Shown in pieces: positions 16,929 through 25,423 of a stretch of DNA of 64,000 nucleotides (position 1 is the first letter of the stretch; every line of letters starts with the position of its first letter). The stretch is from NCBI GenBank assembly GCA_001657395.1, contig LYSY01000001.1, positions 248,001 through 312,000 on the forward strand, read 5' to 3'. The notes under the pieces are model-generated. The model saw nothing but the letters and a program-made list of their open reading frames with translations. It did no database searches and had not been told where the DNA came from. Position numbers and translations under genes: made by a program. This DNA comes from Rhodospirillales bacterium BBD 1991-14 (GTDB lineage Bacteria; Pseudomonadota; Alphaproteobacteria; Kiloniellales; Kiloniellaceae).

Positions 16929-18101
16929 ATGGCAATCGAAGGACGCGGCGATGCGCGCAGCGGCGGTCGCATCCGCCTGGGCATGGTCGGCGGCGGGCAG
17001 GGGGCCTTCATCGGCGCCGTGCACCGCCTCTGCGCGCGGATGGACGATCACTACGATCTGCTGGCCGGGTCGCTCTCCTCGCAGAAGAAGCGTGCCGTCG
17101 CTTCGGCGCTGGACCTGGGGATCGCCAGGGACCGCGCCTATGGCTCCTACGAGGAAATGGCGGTCAAGGAGGCCAAGCGGCCGGACGGTATCGAGGCGGT
17201 GGCCATCGTCACGCCCAACCACATGCACGCGCCAGTCGCCAAGGCCTTCCTGAAGGCGGGCATTCACGTGATCTGCGACAAGCCGCTCACCACCACGGTG
17301 AAGCAGGCCAAGGATCTCGTGGCGTTGGCGAAGAAGAGCAAACGCATCTTCGCCGTCACCTACAATTACTCGGGCTATCCCATGATCCGCCAGGCCCGCG
17401 CCATGGTGGCGGCTGGGGAGCTGGGAACCCTCCGAGTGGTGCAGGCCGAGTACCCGCAGGACTGGCTGACCGAGCGCCTGGAAGCCGAGGGCCACAAGCA
17501 GGCCAAGTGGCGCACCGACCCCAAGCAGTCCGGCGCCGGCGGCTGCATCGGCGACATCGGCACCCATGCCTATCACCTGGCCGGCTTTGTCTCCGGACTT
17601 AAGGTCGACTCGCTCTGTGCCGATCTCTCCACCTTCGTGAAGGGCCGCAAGGTCGACGACAACGCCGCCATCCTGTTGCGCTACAAGAGCGGCGCCCGGG
17701 GCATGCTCTGGGCCAGCCAGGTGGCGCCGGGGAACGAGAATGCTCTGAGGCTGCGCGTCTATGGCGACAAGGGCGGGCTGGAGTGGAGTCAGGAAAGCCC
17801 CAACGAGCTCTGGCATGCACCCTATGGTGCGCCGCGCCGCCTATTGACCCGCGCCGGCAACGGCGCCGATGCGGCGGCCGGGCGCGTGACGCGGGTGCCG
17901 CCCGGCCATCCCGAGGGTTACCTGGAGGGCTTCGCCAACGTCTACACGGAAGTCGCCGCGGCGCTCTATGCCGCGCGCAGCGGCGGCAAGCCCGACCCGG
18001 CGGTCATCTTTCCGACTGTGGCCGACGGTCTTGAGGGGGTTGCCTTTGTGGAGGCGGCGGTGAAGTCCAGTGCGAAGGGCGCGGTCTGGGTGAAGCCCTG
18101 A
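16929..18101 (+). CDS. Gfo/Idh/MocA-family NAD(P)-dependent oxidoreductase
   Basis: 390 aa. The N-terminal Rossmann motif is GMVGGGQGAFIGAVHR; the catalytic Lys region reads ICDKPLTTTVKQA, and the substrate-site motif GGCIGDIGTHAYHLAGF supplies the Asp/His pair of this family. The C-terminal two-domain beta-sheet region is of normal length. A GGGGGAGAGG ribosome site sits before the ATG. It acts on sugars, inositols or aminosugars, and its placement between a sugar isomerase and an ABC sugar importer points to a carbohydrate or polyol substrate. Confidence 0.9.
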   Translation: MAIEGRGDARSGGRIRLGMVGGGQGAFIGAVHRLCARMDDHYDLLAGSLSSQKKRAVASALDLGIARDRAYGSYEEMAVKEAKRPDGIEAVAIVTPNHMHAPVAKAFLKAGIHVICDKPLTTTVKQAKDLVALAKKSKRIFAVTYNYSGYPMIRQARAMVAAGELGTLRVVQAEYPQDWLTERLEAEGHKQAKWRTDPKQSGAGGCIGDIGTHAYHLAGFVSGLKVDSLCADLSTFVKGRKVDDNAAILLRYKSGARGMLWASQVAPGNENALRLRVYGDKGGLEWSQESPNELWHAPYGAPRRLLTRAGNGADAAAGRVTRVPPGHPEGYLEGFANVYTEVAAALYAARSGGKPDPAVIFPTVADGLEGVAFVEAAVKSSAKGAVWVKP

Positions 18102-18144
18102 GATTGGGTTACGTCGCCGGACGCTTGAAGAAAGACCTTGCGAT

Positions 18145-18170
18145 GTTTAGTGAAGTGGGATTTACTAAAC
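18145..18170. promoter_or_regulatory. Inverted repeat and probable promoter before the carbohydrate ABC operon
   Basis: GTTTAGT (18145-18151) and ACTAAAC (18164-18170) form a perfect 7-bp inverted repeat across 12 bp, in an AT-rich patch 178 bp before the binding-protein gene. The right arm lies in TTTACTAAA, itself a near palindrome. A TTGCGA hexamer at 18138-18143 and TTTACT at 18161-18166 could be -35/-10 boxes with 17-bp spacing, which would put the repeat over the promoter as expected for a repressor such as the LacI protein. A further small hairpin CCGGAG/CTCCGG lies at 18189-18210. Confidence 0.45.
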
Positions 18171-18347
18171 CAAATTAATAAACAACGACCGGAGACCACA
18201 AGGCCTCCGGCAGGGAGGAGAAGCGCCACGCCAGCCTTCTCAGACGATAACAAGAACAACGGAATTCAGCGCGCCCGCGTGGTGCCTGAATGGCGCGGCG
18301 GCGGGTTTGCCGGACAGCGCGCCCCCAAACCCTAGGGAGGAATAACG

Positions 18348-19679
18348 ATGAAGAAGGTTCTTGCTTTGGCGACCGCGGTCTCAGCCGCCGCGCTTGCTTT
18401 TGCCGGGCCGGCGGAGGAGGCAAAGGCGCAGTCTGGCGATTTGACGCTGTGCTGGGCGGCCTGGGATCCGGCGAACGCGCTTGTGGAACTGTCCAAGGAC
18501 TTCACCGCGCAATCGGGCATCGGCATGAAGTTCGAGTTCGTGCCCTGGCCAAACTTCGCCGACCGCATGCTCAACGAGCTGAACTCGGGCGGCAAACTCT
18601 GCGACCTGTTGATCGGCGACAGCCAGTGGATCGGCGGCGGTGCGGAAAACGGCCACTATGTGAAGCTGAACGATTTCTTCGAAGAAGCCGGCATCTCGAT
18701 GGACGACTTCGCGCCGGCGACCGTCTATGCCTATTCCACCTGGCCTAAGGGTACGCCCAACTACTACGCCCTGCCGGCCATGGGCGACGCCAACGCCTGG
18801 TTCTATCGGAAGGACTGGTTCTCCCGGCCCGACCTGCAGGCGGCTTTCAAGGAGAAGTACGGCCGCGATCTGGCACCGCCCACCACCCAGATGGAACTGA
18901 AGGACCTTGCCGCGTTCTTCCAGGGCCGCGAGATCGACGGCCAGAAGCGCTACGGCGCGGCGATCTTCACCGAGCGCGGCTCGGAGGGCATCACCATGGG
19001 CGCCACCGGCGCGCTCTACGCCTGGGGCTTCAAGTACGAGAACACGCCCGGCAGCTACGACATGGAGGGTGCCGTCAATTCCGCCGACGCGGTTGCGGCG
19101 CTGGAGTTCTACAAGGACCTCTACGAGTGCTGCACACCGCCGGGTTACACCGACAGCTACATGCAGGAGAGCCTCGACGCCTTCAAGTCCGGCCAGGTGG
19201 CGATGGCGATGAACTGGTTCGCGTTCTTCCCCGGTCTTCACAAGGATGAGAAGGTCGGCGGCGACAACATCGGCTTCTTCGTCAATCCGGGCCAGAAGAT
19301 CGAGGCCTCGACCCTCGGCGGCCAGGGGATCTCCGTCGTCTCCTATTCCGACAAGAAGGAGCAGGCGCTGGAGTACATCAAGTGGTTCGCCCAGCCGGAC
19401 GTGCAGAAGAAGTGGTGGTCGCTGGGCGGCTATTCCTGCCACGTGGCCGTGCTGAACGATCCGTCCTTCAAGCAGAGCCAGCCCTTTGCGGCAGACTTCC
19501 TGCTGGCGATGGACGGCGTTCAGGATTTCTGGCAGGAGCCGACCTATGCCGAACTGCTGCTCGCGATGCAGAAGCGCCTGCATGACTACGTGGTTGCCGA
19601 TCAGGGCACGGCCCAGGAAGCCCTCGACAAGCTGATCGAGGACTGGACCGAGACCTTCGAAGACGAAGGCAAGCTCTAG
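18348..19679 (+). CDS. Carbohydrate ABC transporter solute-binding protein
   Basis: 443 aa with a clear Sec signal peptide (MKK, then an Ala-rich hydrophobic stretch to about residue 28, cleavage near AKAQS), so periplasmic. The mature protein is a family-1 (MalE/UgpB-like) solute-binding protein: AAWDPANALVELSKDF near the start, DLLIGDSQWIGGG, ALPAMGDANAWFYRKDW, VAMAMNWFAFFPG and the C-terminal ALEYIKWFAQPDVQKKWW segment. GGGAGGAAT precedes the start. It captures the sugar or polyol for the permeases encoded downstream. The ligand is unknown; linkage to dihydroxyacetone kinase suggests a short polyol or a rare sugar. Confidence 0.92.
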   Translation: MKKVLALATAVSAAALAFAGPAEEAKAQSGDLTLCWAAWDPANALVELSKDFTAQSGIGMKFEFVPWPNFADRMLNELNSGGKLCDLLIGDSQWIGGGAENGHYVKLNDFFEEAGISMDDFAPATVYAYSTWPKGTPNYYALPAMGDANAWFYRKDWFSRPDLQAAFKEKYGRDLAPPTTQMELKDLAAFFQGREIDGQKRYGAAIFTERGSEGITMGATGALYAWGFKYENTPGSYDMEGAVNSADAVAALEFYKDLYECCTPPGYTDSYMQESLDAFKSGQVAMAMNWFAFFPGLHKDEKVGGDNIGFFVNPGQKIEASTLGGQGISVVSYSDKKEQALEYIKWFAQPDVQKKWWSLGGYSCHVAVLNDPSFKQSQPFAADFLLAMDGVQDFWQEPTYAELLLAMQKRLHDYVVADQGTAQEALDKLIEDWTETFEDEGKL

Positions 19680-19699
19680 GCGCAGCAATCGGGGAACTT

Positions 19700-19732
19700 C
19701 CGTCTCCGGCGTTTCAAGGGCGCCGGAGACGG
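19700..19732 (+). other. Strong 12-bp hairpin between binding-protein and permease genes
   Basis: CCGTCTCCGGCG - 9-nt loop - CGCCGGAGACGG is a perfect stem starting 20 bp after the binding-protein stop. No T-run follows, so it is better read as a partial terminator or mRNA-stabilising 3' structure that keeps the binding-protein transcript more abundant than the permease part. Confidence 0.65.
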
Positions 19733-19790
19733 GACCCTGGTCCTTTCTTATCCGGCCGGTATCTGGGCCAGCATCTGGAACGACGCTCCC

Positions 19791-20753
19791 ATGGACGACA
19801 GCTCGACGGCTCAGCGCATCGCCAAGTCCGCCGCGGCGGCGACGCCTCCGGTGATGGCCCGGCAGATCCGTGGCCTCTCGGACCGCGCGATTGCCTGGCT
19901 GTTCGTCACCCCGACCATCATCCTGCTGCTGGCGATCAATATCTTTCCGCTGATCTGGACGGTCTATCTCTCTTTCACCAACTACAGGGCCAACCGCCTC
20001 AATCGCGAGGTCGAGTGGATCGGGCTCAGGAACTATGAGCGGGTTCTGACCGACACGGACATCTGGCACACCCTGCAGGTCACCGCCCACTTCGTCGGCT
20101 GGACCATGTTCTTCCAGGTGATCATCGGCTTCGGGCTGGCCTGGCTCATCAATAAGCAGTTCCGCGGCCATTCCTTCTGGACCACGCTGATCCTGCTGCC
20201 GATGATGCTGTCGCCGGCGGTGGTCGGGAACTTCTGGACCTTCCTCTATCAGCCGCAGATCGGCCTGTTCAACTACATCGTCGCCTTTTTCGCCGGGATC
20301 GAGCCCTCCTCGTTCCAGATGATCGGCGACGTGAATCTCGCGCCCTGGGCCATCGTCATCGTTGATACCTGGATGTGGACCCCTTACGTGATGCTTATCT
20401 GTCTGGCCGGCTTGCGGTCGATCCCCGACTACATATACGAGGCGGCCGAGGTGGACCGTGCCTCGAAGTGGCGCCAGTTCTGGTCTATCACCGTGCCCAT
20501 GGTGCTGCCCTTCCTGATGCTGGCGGTGCTGTTCCGGGTGATCGAGAACTTCAAGATGTTCGACCTGGTGGTGGAACTCACCTCCGGCGGTCCCGGCTCG
20601 GTGACGGAGCTCGCCTCCATCAATCTGAAACGCGAGGCCTTCGAGAAGTGGCGCACGGGCTACTCTTCGGCCTTCGCGATCATCCTTTTCGTCACGGTCT
20701 TTGGCGTCGCCAACATCTACGTCAAGGCCCTCAACAAGGTAAAGCAGCGATGA
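19791..20753 (+). CDS. Carbohydrate ABC transporter permease (MalF/UgpA-like)
   Basis: 320 aa inner-membrane protein with six hydrophobic segments, the first at about residues 33-60 (AWLFVTPTIILLLAINIFPLIWTVYLSF). The EAA loop reads IYEAAEVDRASKWRQFWSITVPMVLPF, typical of the first permease of family-1 sugar importers. It pairs with the next gene through an ATGA overlap. Together they should form the membrane channel for the sugar-binding protein encoded at 18348. Confidence 0.92.
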   Translation: MDDSSTAQRIAKSAAAATPPVMARQIRGLSDRAIAWLFVTPTIILLLAINIFPLIWTVYLSFTNYRANRLNREVEWIGLRNYERVLTDTDIWHTLQVTAHFVGWTMFFQVIIGFGLAWLINKQFRGHSFWTTLILLPMMLSPAVVGNFWTFLYQPQIGLFNYIVAFFAGIEPSSFQMIGDVNLAPWAIVIVDTWMWTPYVMLICLAGLRSIPDYIYEAAEVDRASKWRQFWSITVPMVLPFLMLAVLFRVIENFKMFDLVVELTSGGPGSVTELASINLKREAFEKWRTGYSSAFAIILFVTVFGVANIYVKALNKVKQR

Positions 20754-21700
20754 GTGCCGCCAGCGCACATTCCGTCGTGGAGTCGAAGCCCTGGACGCGG
20801 CATCTGGCCGGTGGCCTGGTGATCCTCTACGCACTGATCACCATCCTGCCGCTGGTCTGGATCCTGATGACCAGTTTCAAGACGCCGCCGGACTCGATCT
20901 CCTATCCGCCGAAGGTGGTCTTCGAGCCATCGCTGGAAGGCTATGTGAACCTCTTCACCACGCGCACCCGCCAGACGCCGGAGTACATGGCCTCGCTGCC
21001 GCCGCCGGAGAACTGGGTGGAACGTCTCGTGCGCGACCGCAACATGGTGATTGCCGGCCCGTCGAAGTTCGGCGAGCGCTTCCTGAACTCGGTGATCATC
21101 GGCTTCGGCTCCACCTTCCTCTCGGTCTTCCTCGGCACTCTGGCGGCCTATGCCTTCTCGCGCTTCAAGGTGCCGCTGAAGGACGACCTCATGTTCTTCA
21201 TTCTCAGTACGCGGATGATGCCGCCCATTGCTGTGGCGATCCCGATCTTCCTGATGTACCGCACGCTCGGGCTCTCCGACACGCATCTGGGCATGATCCT
21301 GCTCTACACGGCGGTGAACGTCTCGCTGGCGGTCTGGCTGCTGAAGGGCTTCATCGACGAGATCCCCCGCGAGTATGAGGAGGCGGCCCTGATCGACGGT
21401 TACACGCGCCTGCAGGCCTTCGTGAAGGTGGTGCTGCCGCAGGCAGCGACCGGCATTGCCGCCACCGCGATCTTCTGCCTCATCTTTGCCTGGAACGAGT
21501 ATGCCTTTGCGCTGCTGCTGACCTCCGGCACCGCCCAGACAGCGCCGCCCTTCATCCCGACGATCATCGGGGAGGGCGGGCTCGATTGGCCGGCGGTGGC
21601 GGCGGGCGCGACCCTCTTCCTCATTCCCATCGTGGTTTTCACCATCGTGCTCAGGAAGCACCTGCTGCGCGGCATCACCTTCGGAGCGGTCAGGAAATGA
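20750..21700 (+). CDS. Carbohydrate ABC transporter permease (MalG/UgpE-like)
   Basis: 316 aa from the ATG at 20750, overlapping the previous stop. It has six hydrophobic segments; the first spans about residues 20-42 (GGLVILYALITILPLVWILMT). The EAA loop reads PREYEEAALIDGYTRLQAFVKVVLPQA. An extra periplasmic insert of about 50 residues after the first helix (LEGYVNLFTTRTRQTPEYMA) makes it slightly longer than MalG-type permeases of about 280 aa. The stop overlaps the start of the tiny membrane protein gene. Confidence 0.92.
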   Translation: MSAASAHSVVESKPWTRHLAGGLVILYALITILPLVWILMTSFKTPPDSISYPPKVVFEPSLEGYVNLFTTRTRQTPEYMASLPPPENWVERLVRDRNMVIAGPSKFGERFLNSVIIGFGSTFLSVFLGTLAAYAFSRFKVPLKDDLMFFILSTRMMPPIAVAIPIFLMYRTLGLSDTHLGMILLYTAVNVSLAVWLLKGFIDEIPREYEEAALIDGYTRLQAFVKVVLPQAATGIAATAIFCLIFAWNEYAFALLLTSGTAQTAPPFIPTIIGEGGLDWPAVAAGATLFLIPIVVFTIVLRKHLLRGITFGAVRK

Positions 21701-21924
21701 GCCGCCAGGACATCGATCACCGCAAAGACAGCGAGAGCCAGAGCCTGCTCACCCGCTTCCTGCGCCTGCGGCGCGGGCCCTGGGAGAACCTGGCGACCGT
21801 CATCATTGCCGTGGGCACCTTCATGCTCATGCAGCCCTTCTACCTCGAGCTCTTCACTTACTCCTTCGTCACCATTCTGACCGGCACGGTGATGTTCATC
21901 ATCGTCAGCCACTTCAAGGAGTAG
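21697..21924 (+). CDS. Small two-helix membrane protein of the ABC operon, function unknown
   Basis: 75 aa, starting with an ATGA overlap on the permease stop and ending 10 bp before the first ATPase gene. After a charged N-terminus with RKDSESQSLLTRFLRLRRG, two hydrophobic segments follow at about residues 33-47 and 51-71, ending in a short HFKE tail. No known motif is visible. The tight coupling between permease and ATPase genes suggests an accessory or assembly subunit of the importer; I cannot name a family. Confidence 0.75.
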   Translation: MSRQDIDHRKDSESQSLLTRFLRLRRGPWENLATVIIAVGTFMLMQPFYLELFTYSFVTILTGTVMFIIVSHFKE

Positions 21925-21934
21925 CGAGGGCGCC

Positions 21935-23044
21935 ATGGCCGAAATCCGGGTGGAAAGCCTGCGCAAGACCTTCGACGACTTCGTCGCCGTCGCCGACTCC
22001 TCCTTTACCATCGAGGACGGAGACTTCTTCGTCATGCTGGGCCCCTCCGGCTGCGGCAAGACCACGACCCTGCGCATGATCGCCGGGCTCGAGCTGCCGA
22101 CCTCCGGCGTCATCCGGCTGGACAGTGAGGATGTGACCTTCAACCGGGCTTCGGAGCGCGATATCGCCTTCGTGTTCCAGCTCTTCGCACTCTATCCGCA
22201 CATGAACGTGCGCCAGAACATCGCCTTTCCGCTGAAGTGCATTGGCCGCCCGCGCAGCGAAATCCGCGAGCGCGTGGAGGAGACCGCGCGGCTCCTGCGC
22301 ATCGACCATCTGCTGAACAAGTCGGTCTCCGGCCTGGCCGGCGGCGACCGGCAGCGGGTGGCGCTGGGCCGGGCCATTGTGCGGCGGCCGAAAGCCTTCC
22401 TCATGGATGAGCCGCTGGGCACGCTGGATGCCGAATTCCGCGACCTGATGTGCGAGGAGCTGCGCTCCCTGCACGACCGCATTGACGCGACCACGGTCTA
22501 TGTCACCCACGATCAGCTCGAGGCGATGTCCATGGCCGACAAGATCGCGGTGATGAACCAGGGCTACATCGAGCAGCTCGGGGCGCCGCAGGAGATCTAT
22601 GACCGGCCCGCCAGCATGTTCGTTGCCGATTTCATCGGCTCGCCGCCGATGAACTTCCTGGCCTTTGGGGGCGCCCTCCAAAAAGGCGCGACGAGCGTGG
22701 CGGTGAACGGCGCGCAGGTGGCCGTGCCGGCGCTGCGTCAGGATCACGGGGAAGCGGAGTTCGCTCTGGGCGTGCGGCCGGAGCACATCCGCTTCGACGA
22801 TGCGGCTGCCCTGCGGGGCAAGGTCTTCGAAACCGAATACCTTGGCACCAACCAGATCGTCACCGTGGAAACGGCTCAGGGCAGGGTGAAGGCGCGCCTG
22901 CGGGCCGACACCCGTGTCAGCGCCGGCGAGACGGTGGGGCTGACCTTTCTCTCGGAGCGGCTGTCGCTCTTCGAGACCGAAAGCGGGCGGGCCCTGCAGA
23001 CGGCGCTCCACGATGCAGCGCCTGGAGGAGGGGCCCATGGCTGA
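21935..23044 (+). CDS. Carbohydrate ABC transporter ATP-binding protein (MalK/UgpC-like), altered signature
   Basis: 369 aa. Walker A GPSGCGKTT, Q-loop VFQLFALYPHM, Walker B AFLMDEPLGTLD and switch His in VTHDQLEAM are intact. The ABC signature, normally LSGGQ, reads LAGGDRQRV: Ser replaced by Ala and Gln by Asp. The C-terminal OB-fold regulatory domain of MalK-type ATPases is present (about residues 240-365, GVRPEHIRF). A second, canonical ATPase gene follows directly, so the importer probably uses an asymmetric ATPase heterodimer. Confidence 0.9.
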   Translation: MAEIRVESLRKTFDDFVAVADSSFTIEDGDFFVMLGPSGCGKTTTLRMIAGLELPTSGVIRLDSEDVTFNRASERDIAFVFQLFALYPHMNVRQNIAFPLKCIGRPRSEIRERVEETARLLRIDHLLNKSVSGLAGGDRQRVALGRAIVRRPKAFLMDEPLGTLDAEFRDLMCEELRSLHDRIDATTVYVTHDQLEAMSMADKIAVMNQGYIEQLGAPQEIYDRPASMFVADFIGSPPMNFLAFGGALQKGATSVAVNGAQVAVPALRQDHGEAEFALGVRPEHIRFDDAAALRGKVFETEYLGTNQIVTVETAQGRVKARLRADTRVSAGETVGLTFLSERLSLFETESGRALQTALHDAAPGGGAHG

Positions 23045-24053
23045 GGTCCAACTGCAGGGCGTCACCAAGCGCTTTGGAGATCTGACTGCTATTGCGGGGA
23101 TGGACCTGACCGTTGCCGATGGCGAGTTCGTTGTGCTGTTGGGGCCGACCGGCGCCGGCAAGACCACGACCCTCCGTCTTGTGGCCGGCCTCGAGAAGGT
23201 GGACGAGGGCAGCATCCATATCGGCGGACAGGACGTCACCGGGGCGCCGCCGACCGTGCGCGACGTCAGCTTCGTCTTTCAGCAGTATTCGCTCTATCCG
23301 CATCTGACCGTCTACGACAATCTCGCTTTTCCGCTGCGCTCGCCGGTCCGCCGGGTGCCGGAGGAGCAGATTCGCCAGCGGGTCACCGAGATCGCCGAGA
23401 TGCTGCGCATACCCGGCAAGCTGGCCAACAAGGCGACCCAGCTTTCGGGCGGCGAGATGCAGCGTGTCGCCATCGGCCGGGCGCTGGTGCGCGAACCGCA
23501 GATCTATCTGATGGACGAGCCCCTGTCCTCCCTGGACGCCAAGCTGCGCGCCGAGATGCGGGTGGAGCTCAAGCGCATACAGAAGGAATTGGGGGCAACC
23601 CTGCTCTACGTGACCCACGACCAGATCGAGGCCATGACCATGGCCAACCGCATCGGTGTCATCGACCACGGGCGGCTTATCCAGGTCGGCGCGCCGAGGA
23701 CGATCTACGAGGAACCGGACAACGTCTATGTAGCGACGCGCCTTGGCCAGCCGGCAATCAATCTGATTCCGCGCGATCTGCTTCCGGCTGGCAGCCTGCC
23801 GGCGGCAGCGGCGACGATCGGCGCGCGCACGGAGCACATTCGCATCCGCAAGGCCGGCAACGGCACCGCCCAGGGCAGGGTGCAGTGGATCGAGCACCTT
23901 GGGGACCAGAACCACCTGCATGTCACGGTGGGCGAACGCAAGATCACCACCCTGGTGGAACCGGACTCGCCGCTGGAGGTGGATGACCAGGTGACCCTCG
24001 AACTGGTCAACCCGCTGTACTTTGACAGCGCCGGCGCGCGGGTGAGGGCGTGA
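23037..24053 (+). CDS. Carbohydrate ABC transporter ATP-binding protein (MalK/UgpC-like), canonical
   Basis: 338 aa from the ATG at 23037, preceded by GGAGGAGGGG; the start overlaps the previous stop by 8 bp. Walker A GPTGAGKTT, Q-loop FQQYSLYPHL, signature LSGGEMQRV, Walker B IYLMDEPLSSLD and switch His in THDQIEAMT are all intact. The C-terminal regulatory domain is present (ARTEHIRIRKAG). It is the last importer gene; dhaL starts 14 bp downstream, tying transport to dihydroxyacetone phosphorylation. Confidence 0.92.
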   Translation: MAEVQLQGVTKRFGDLTAIAGMDLTVADGEFVVLLGPTGAGKTTTLRLVAGLEKVDEGSIHIGGQDVTGAPPTVRDVSFVFQQYSLYPHLTVYDNLAFPLRSPVRRVPEEQIRQRVTEIAEMLRIPGKLANKATQLSGGEMQRVAIGRALVREPQIYLMDEPLSSLDAKLRAEMRVELKRIQKELGATLLYVTHDQIEAMTMANRIGVIDHGRLIQVGAPRTIYEEPDNVYVATRLGQPAINLIPRDLLPAGSLPAAAATIGARTEHIRIRKAGNGTAQGRVQWIEHLGDQNHLHVTVGERKITTLVEPDSPLEVDDQVTLELVNPLYFDSAGARVRA

Positions 24054-24066
24054 GAGTGAGGACAGC

Positions 24067-24681
24067 ATGCTAGAGGATGGCGAAAGCCGGCGTCGCTTGA
24101 TCGAGACCGTGGCGCAGGCGGTGATAGACCACGCGGAGGAACTGACCGCGCTCGATCAGGCGATCGGGGACGGCGACCACGGCGTGAACATGAAACGCGG
24201 TGCCGAGGCGGTGCTGGCCGATCTCGACAGCCTGGCGGAAAAGTCCCTGCCGGAGGCCCTGAAGGGCATCGGCATGGCGCTGGTGATGAAGGTGGGCGGC
24301 GCCTCGGGGCCGCTCTACGGCACTTTCTTCATGACCCTGGGCAAGAGCCTGCCGGAAGCACCGGCCGCCGCCGACACCCTGGCGGCCTTCGAGGCGGCGC
24401 TGGAAGCGGTGATGGCCCGGGGCAAGTCGCACCCCGGCCAGAAGACCATGCTGGATGTCCTGGCCCCGGCCCTGGAGACGCTGAAAGCCGAACCCAAGGC
24501 GTCGCCGGGGCTCTGCGCTGCCGTGGCCGAAGCGGCGGAGGCGACCATTCCGATGCGCGCCGAACGCGGCCGTGCCTCCTTTCTGGGGGAGCGCTCGATC
24601 GGCCACATGGACCCGGGCGCACGGTCCTCGGCACTCATGATCGATACCGTCAGCAAGACCCTGGAGGCCGCGGCGAAATGA
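24067..24681 (+). CDS. dhaL: Dihydroxyacetone kinase, ADP-binding subunit DhaL
   Basis: 204 aa, all-helical DhaL domain that holds ADP as a cofactor in PTS-dependent dihydroxyacetone kinases. Metal-binding aspartates D30, D35 and D37 occur in ALDQAIGDGDHGVNM, at the positions known for E. coli DhaL; the GGASGPLYGTFF and HPGQKTMLDVL motifs follow. In this enzyme class the phosphate moves PEP - EI - HPr - DhaM - DhaL(ADP) - DhaK-bound dihydroxyacetone. The gene is coupled to dhaM by an ATGA overlap. A free-standing DhaL (not fused to DhaK) plus DhaM marks the PTS-type rather than the ATP-type kinase. Confidence 0.93.
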   Translation: MLEDGESRRRLIETVAQAVIDHAEELTALDQAIGDGDHGVNMKRGAEAVLADLDSLAEKSLPEALKGIGMALVMKVGGASGPLYGTFFMTLGKSLPEAPAAADTLAAFEAALEAVMARGKSHPGQKTMLDVLAPALETLKAEPKASPGLCAAVAEAAEATIPMRAERGRASFLGERSIGHMDPGARSSALMIDTVSKTLEAAAK

Positions 24682-25073
24682 GTGAAGAGAATGTTGGAAT
24701 TGTCATCGTCTCCCATTCGCCGGAGGTCGCCCGCGGCACGGCGGACATGGTGCGCCAGATGGTCGGTGACGAGGTGCCGCTGGCCTGGTGCGGGGGCGAT
24801 CCGGACGGCGGCCTCGGCACCTCGGTCGAGACCATCCTGGGGGCGATCGACCAGGCCTGGACCAACGCGGGCGTCGCCATACTGGTCGACCTGGGCGGCG
24901 CGGAAACCAACAGTGAAATGGCGGTGGAGATGCAGCCCGACGAGCGGCGCGGGCGCATTGCAATCTGCAACGCGCCGATTGTAGAAGGCGCGGTGATCGC
25001 CGCCACGGAAGCCTCCGGCGGTGCGCCGCTGGAGGTGGTGCGCCGCACGGCCGAGGAACTGTCGCCGGCCTGA
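24678..25073 (+). CDS. dhaM: Phosphotransferase subunit DhaM (EIIA-mannose-like domain only)
   Basis: 131 aa. The EIIA-Man-type fold has its phosphorylatable His13 in IVIVSHSPEVARG, then LVDLGGAETNSEMAVE. Unlike E. coli DhaM, which fuses EIIA, HPr and an EI fragment, this protein has just the EIIA part; HPr and full EI are supplied by the next two genes. It passes phosphate from HPr to ADP on DhaL. Confidence 0.9.
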   Translation: MSEENVGIVIVSHSPEVARGTADMVRQMVGDEVPLAWCGGDPDGGLGTSVETILGAIDQAWTNAGVAILVDLGGAETNSEMAVEMQPDERRGRIAICNAPIVEGAVIAATEASGGAPLEVVRRTAEELSPA

Positions 25074-25099
25074 CTGCCGGTATCGAGAACGACGACCTT

Positions 25100-25423
25100 A
25101 TGACGACATTATCGACTACGGCGGAAGAAATGGAAGAAGCTTCAGTCCTCATGACCCATGCGGTCGGCCTCCACGCAAGACCCTCGGTGAAGCTTACCAA
25201 GCTGGCCAAGACCTTCACCGCGCGCATCGAACTGGCGGTCTCGGAGGACGGTCCCTGGATCGATGCGAAGAGTATCGTCCGGGTCATGGCGGCCAAGGCG
25301 CCCAAGGACACCGTGCTGTTCTTTCGCGCCGAAGGTGACGACGCAGGCGATGCGGTCTCGGCGCTGGCGGCGCTTGTCGAGCGCGACTTTGACGAAGGTC
25401 AGGCGGATGCCGCCAACGCCTGA
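25100..25423 (+). CDS. HPr-family phosphocarrier protein
   Basis: 107 aa with the HPr active-site motif HAVGLHARPSVKL (phosphorylatable His25) and the DAKSIVRVMAAKAPKDTVLFF segment matching the regulatory-serine helix region. An alternative in-frame start is the Met at 25130, which would remove a non-conserved N-terminus. The gene overlaps the EI gene by 17 bp. It is a dedicated carrier between the operon's EI and DhaM; cross-talk with a nitrogen-type PTS elsewhere in the genome is possible. Confidence 0.9.
   Translation: MTTLSTTAEEMEEASVLMTHAVGLHARPSVKLTKLAKTFTARIELAVSEDGPWIDAKSIVRVMAAKAPKDTVLFFRAEGDDAGDAVSALAALVERDFDEGQADAANA

Noticed and set aside
18381-20834. Very long open frame on the minus strand opposite the binding-protein and permease genes
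   Set aside because: Mirror frame of high-G+C coding sequence; the plus-strand frames have clear signal peptide, ABC and EAA motifs, and the minus translation has none.
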